DNA of 64,000 nt, taken from positions 37,095-101,094 of the forward strand of contig PLXE01000105.1 of NCBI GenBank assembly GCA_003151335.1. Reading direction: 5' to 3'. The stretch comes from Acidobacteriaceae bacterium (GTDB taxonomy: Bacteria; Acidobacteriota; Terriglobia; Terriglobales; Acidobacteriaceae). The notes beneath the pieces are model-generated. The model saw only the letters and a list, made by a program, of their open reading frames with translations, did no database searches and had not been told where the DNA came from. Positions 62,325 through 64,000 of the stretch are shown here, one piece after another. The translations under genes were made by a program, and so were the position numbers. Positions within the stretch are counted from its first letter, which is position 1; every line of letters begins with the position of its first letter.

Positions 62325-62572
62325 TGAACACTTCCGGTCTGGTGGTCATGCCGAGAGAATTCCACCAGACACCTATACGGAATAAGCACCCGCTTACCGA
62401 TGCGCCGGACAGGTAGCTCTTTGTTGGCGATGAGGTTCTCGATTGTGCGAACGCTCACCGAAATCATTTCTGCGGCCTCGTTTTTGCTGAGCATCAATTT
62501 GAACTGCCCCTGCGGGAGTTCGCTTGTCGTATTGGCCCCACTTGGCGGCAGGGCGCTGATTTGAGTTTGCAT
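62321..62572 (-). CDS. Excisionase/AlpA-like helix-turn-helix protein
   Basis: An 83-residue protein. The MerR/excisionase-type winged HTH is LMLSKNEAAEMISVSVRTIE then NLIANKELPVRRIGKRVLIP, ending with YRCLVEF. Such proteins act as excisionases or control integrase genes. It is the first gene of the minus-strand element operon, upstream of and coupled to the prim-pol gene. Confidence 0.82.
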   Translation of the reverse strand: MQTQISALPPSGANTTSELPQGQFKLMLSKNEAAEMISVSVRTIENLIANKELPVRRIGKRVLIPYRCLVEFSRHDHQTGSVQ

Positions 62573-62876
62573 CTATTTGTTAGTCATACATCCTTCCTTT
62601 GAATAGCCTGTTTTCCAGATCAGGCAACTGGTAGAGGTGGCGGTCAGTGACGTTACCAACACACGGCCTCATAGCACTGGTCGGCAGCGTCTTGAACACA
62701 CCTCTGGTGTCGAGCGCCGCAACGATGTGCAGTTGGCTCGCGTCTTAATTGCTCTGTCTCAACCCATACAAGCCATTGTATTCGTGTGAAGTGCCATAAA
62801 CGTCACCACACACCATGGCACACAAATCGCCTTGAATTCCTGTATCTTATTGACTACAAACAGAACTCGGCTTGAA
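62573..62876. other. Divergent control region of the integrative element
   Basis: About 300 bases between the minus-strand HTH operon and the plus-strand zinc-finger gene. No gene is seen. Both promoters should be here; TGTATCTTATTGACTACAAA near 62840-62860 is a candidate AT-rich promoter area on the plus strand. Confidence 0.4.
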
Positions 62877-62891
62877 CTGCACAGTGTGCAG
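62877..62891. repeat. 15-base palindrome CTGCACAGTGTGCAG, copy 1
   Basis: Perfect seven-base arms CTGCACA/TGTGCAG with a single central G. It lies 18 bases before the zinc-finger gene start. An identical copy follows the gene. Confidence 0.7.
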
Positions 62892-62909
62892 AGACTGAGA
62901 GTGTGGACA

Positions 62910-63539
62910 ATGGCGCAGAAGTTGGTGAACGTCCCTATAAAAGTGGTGTTTGGCCCGATGCACTGTGAATGGCGACTGACGGCACCTGTCGAGGACGCTG
63001 GGCTAGCGGTCTATACTCGCCGAATCACTGGGAGGGGAGAACGAAAATTCGATCCTTGGAGCATCAGGGCGGCTTTTCTAGGATTGCACTCGACATCAGA
63101 ACTGACGAGGTTCTTGCAGACAACGGGAGTGTTCACACCATACGACGACAACTTCCGCAACCTCGTCGAGTGGCAGCGGCTTATCTGTAAGCTAATGACT
63201 ACCAATCCTCAGAAGTGGCCGACGTTGGCCGAACGCTTTGACAAGCGGAAGGTGACTCAAATCCTCCGAAACAGCACAGCTGATTGCTCATTTCTCTGGG
63301 CCAGCGGAAAGCCCTGTGCTCGCCTGTGGGCCTCTTACACCCTCCGCGCAATGGTGCTCAGTGTTCAGGTTGATCACTTGCGAGGGGCGAAATTCCGGTT
63401 CTGCATGAAGACAGATTGCGGGAAGCCCTACGAGGTCACCTCTGCACATGCACGACTTTACTGCAGCCAAGAGTGCGCGCACCATGCGTCCGTAAGACGA
63501 AACCGGGAGAATCGTAGGCGAGAACGACAAATCCGGTGA
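62910..63539 (+). CDS. CGNR-type zinc-finger protein of the integrative element
   Basis: A 209-residue protein starting MAQKLVNVPIKVVFGPMHCEW. The C-terminal region has the zinc-binding pattern FRFCMKTDCGKPYEVTSAHA then RLYCSQECAHHASVRRNRE, with four cysteines and the Arg-rich end of CGNR-like fingers. The N-terminal domain (~1-150) is unassigned but contains EWQRLICKLM and DNFRNLVE. It may bind nucleic acid. Start ATG 62910 is preferred to a TTG 26 codons upstream. Identical palindromes stand before and after it. Confidence 0.72.
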   Translation: MAQKLVNVPIKVVFGPMHCEWRLTAPVEDAGLAVYTRRITGRGERKFDPWSIRAAFLGLHSTSELTRFLQTTGVFTPYDDNFRNLVEWQRLICKLMTTNPQKWPTLAERFDKRKVTQILRNSTADCSFLWASGKPCARLWASYTLRAMVLSVQVDHLRGAKFRFCMKTDCGKPYEVTSAHARLYCSQECAHHASVRRNRENRRRERQIR

Positions 63540-63542
63540 AAG

Positions 63543-63557
63543 CTGCACAGTGTGCAG
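63543..63557. repeat. 15-base palindrome CTGCACAGTGTGCAG, copy 2
   Basis: Exact second copy, three bases past the zinc-finger gene stop. Both copies are preceded by TGAA. Confidence 0.7.
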
Positions 63558-63885
63558 TCGGGCAAGCCCACCGTCGGCACGAACGGTACGTTTCTAGTTG
63601 AATTTGAGGCTTTCGCACACCATTCGTACCAAAGAGGTGCGTCGGGATACCCCAACCCCATCGCGACATCTCCGGCCCCGTTCCGCGGGCCTTTGCGGCT
63701 CACGGCGACCCCTCTCAAGCTTCAATACTGCTCGTCCGCCGAGATCGGAGCGTTCTGGCCTTCCGCACCCTCGGAGCTTTTCGGTGTGCTGCAAAGTCAG
63801 CGTGAGTTAGGCCATTGCCCCATGTGAACACGACATCGTGACGGATGTCCTAGACGGCCATTCGGGGCTGGCATCATGATGCGCC
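63558..63885. other. Intergenic region without a recognised gene
   Basis: About 330 bases. Open frames on both strands have no ribosome site or domain. The right end of the integrative element could lie here, but no direct repeat of the tRNA sequence is visible within the window. Confidence 0.4.
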
Positions 63886-64000
63886 ATGCGCCCCAACATC
63901 GCACCTTTACTCGTCTGCGTCACACTACTGCTTTCTCTACCCTTGCTGGGGAGGAGCCACAGCCATTCCAGCTATGGCAGCCACAGCCACTCCAGCTACG
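63886..64000 (+). CDS. Secreted Ser/His/Tyr-repeat protein, 3' part outside window
   Basis: The frame from ATG 63886 runs off the right edge. It encodes MRPNIAPLLVCVTLLLSLPL, a clear signal peptide, followed by a tandem octapeptide SHSHSSYG repeated twice (24-base DNA repeats). A His/Ser-rich secreted or surface protein is predicted; metal binding is possible. The start is plausible but no strong ribosome site is seen. Confidence 0.55.
   Translation, partial: MRPNIAPLLVCVTLLLSLPLLGRSHSHSSYGSHSHSSY

Overview
The window looks like a chromosomal segment of an Acidobacteriota (Terriglobia/Koribacter-like) bacterium. The basis is gene content and texture, not a database match. It carries a secreted VWFA-related protein of the type common in acidobacteria, a very large Oar-like TonB-dependent receptor with an N-terminal carboxypeptidase-regulatory domain, a DUF3467 protein, a fungal-type homoaconitase, high-GC coding DNA with many antisense shadow ORFs, and several families of short palindromic intergenic repeats. 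Cell-envelope genes (mreBCD-PBP2-rodA, tolQRAB-pal-cpoB, two TonB receptors) indicate a diderm rod.

Layout. 1-6.0 kb (minus strand): a tricarboxylate-type operon of HD-like protein, MmgE/PrpD, homoaconitase-like enzyme, decarboxylating dehydrogenase and a CitD-CitE fusion cut by the window edge. 6.2-10.6 kb: a three-domain acyl-activating/ACP/acyltransferase protein and a GT39-like membrane glycosyltransferase. 10.7-18.4 kb: DUF3467, giant TonB receptor, secreted proteins, VWFA protein, MoaD-MoaE fusion. 18.5-28.4 kb: RNase E/G with a ~490-residue insertion, then rodA, PBP2, mreD, mreC and mreB, the shape and elongation machinery. 28.7-36.8 kb: a membrane protein, an aldehyde dehydrogenase-aminotransferase pair, CpsB-like PHP phosphatase, PP2C phosphatase, LOG protein, small membrane proteins and a 46-residue ORF. 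36.9-44.8 kb: a 2-oxoacid dehydrogenase E2, a zinc alcohol dehydrogenase and a complete tol-pal operon. 45.2-57.0 kb: a frameshifted YIP1-like gene, PIN-TRAM protein, orphan antitoxin, malate and NADP isocitrate dehydrogenases, PD-(D/E)XK nuclease, glnE, cupin and purine permease. 57.1-59.7 kb: a second TonB receptor and a CAU-anticodon tRNA, probably tRNA-Ile2. 59.7 kb to about 63.6 kb or beyond: the left end of an integrative element (integrase, KGG-type small protein, prim-pol, excisionase-like HTH, zinc-finger protein), with lower-GC codon use. The window ends inside a gene for a secreted Ser/His/Tyr-repeat protein.

The most interesting system is the first operon. Its enzymes can be arranged as a lyase/ligase module (CitDE), dehydratase (PrpD), hydratase (homoaconitase-like) and oxidative decarboxylase (isocitrate/homoisocitrate/isopropylmalate dehydrogenase family). 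Together they resemble a 2-oxoacid chain-elongation or tricarboxylate-degradation route distinct from the TCA cycle, whose own NADP-icd and mdh lie elsewhere in the window. Other points of note are a probable CTG start for rodA, an internal MoaD diglycine, an RNase E/G split in its S1 domain, an orphan antitoxin whose toxin is cut off after six codons, and an integrase lying on the unexpected (5') side of its neighbouring tRNA.
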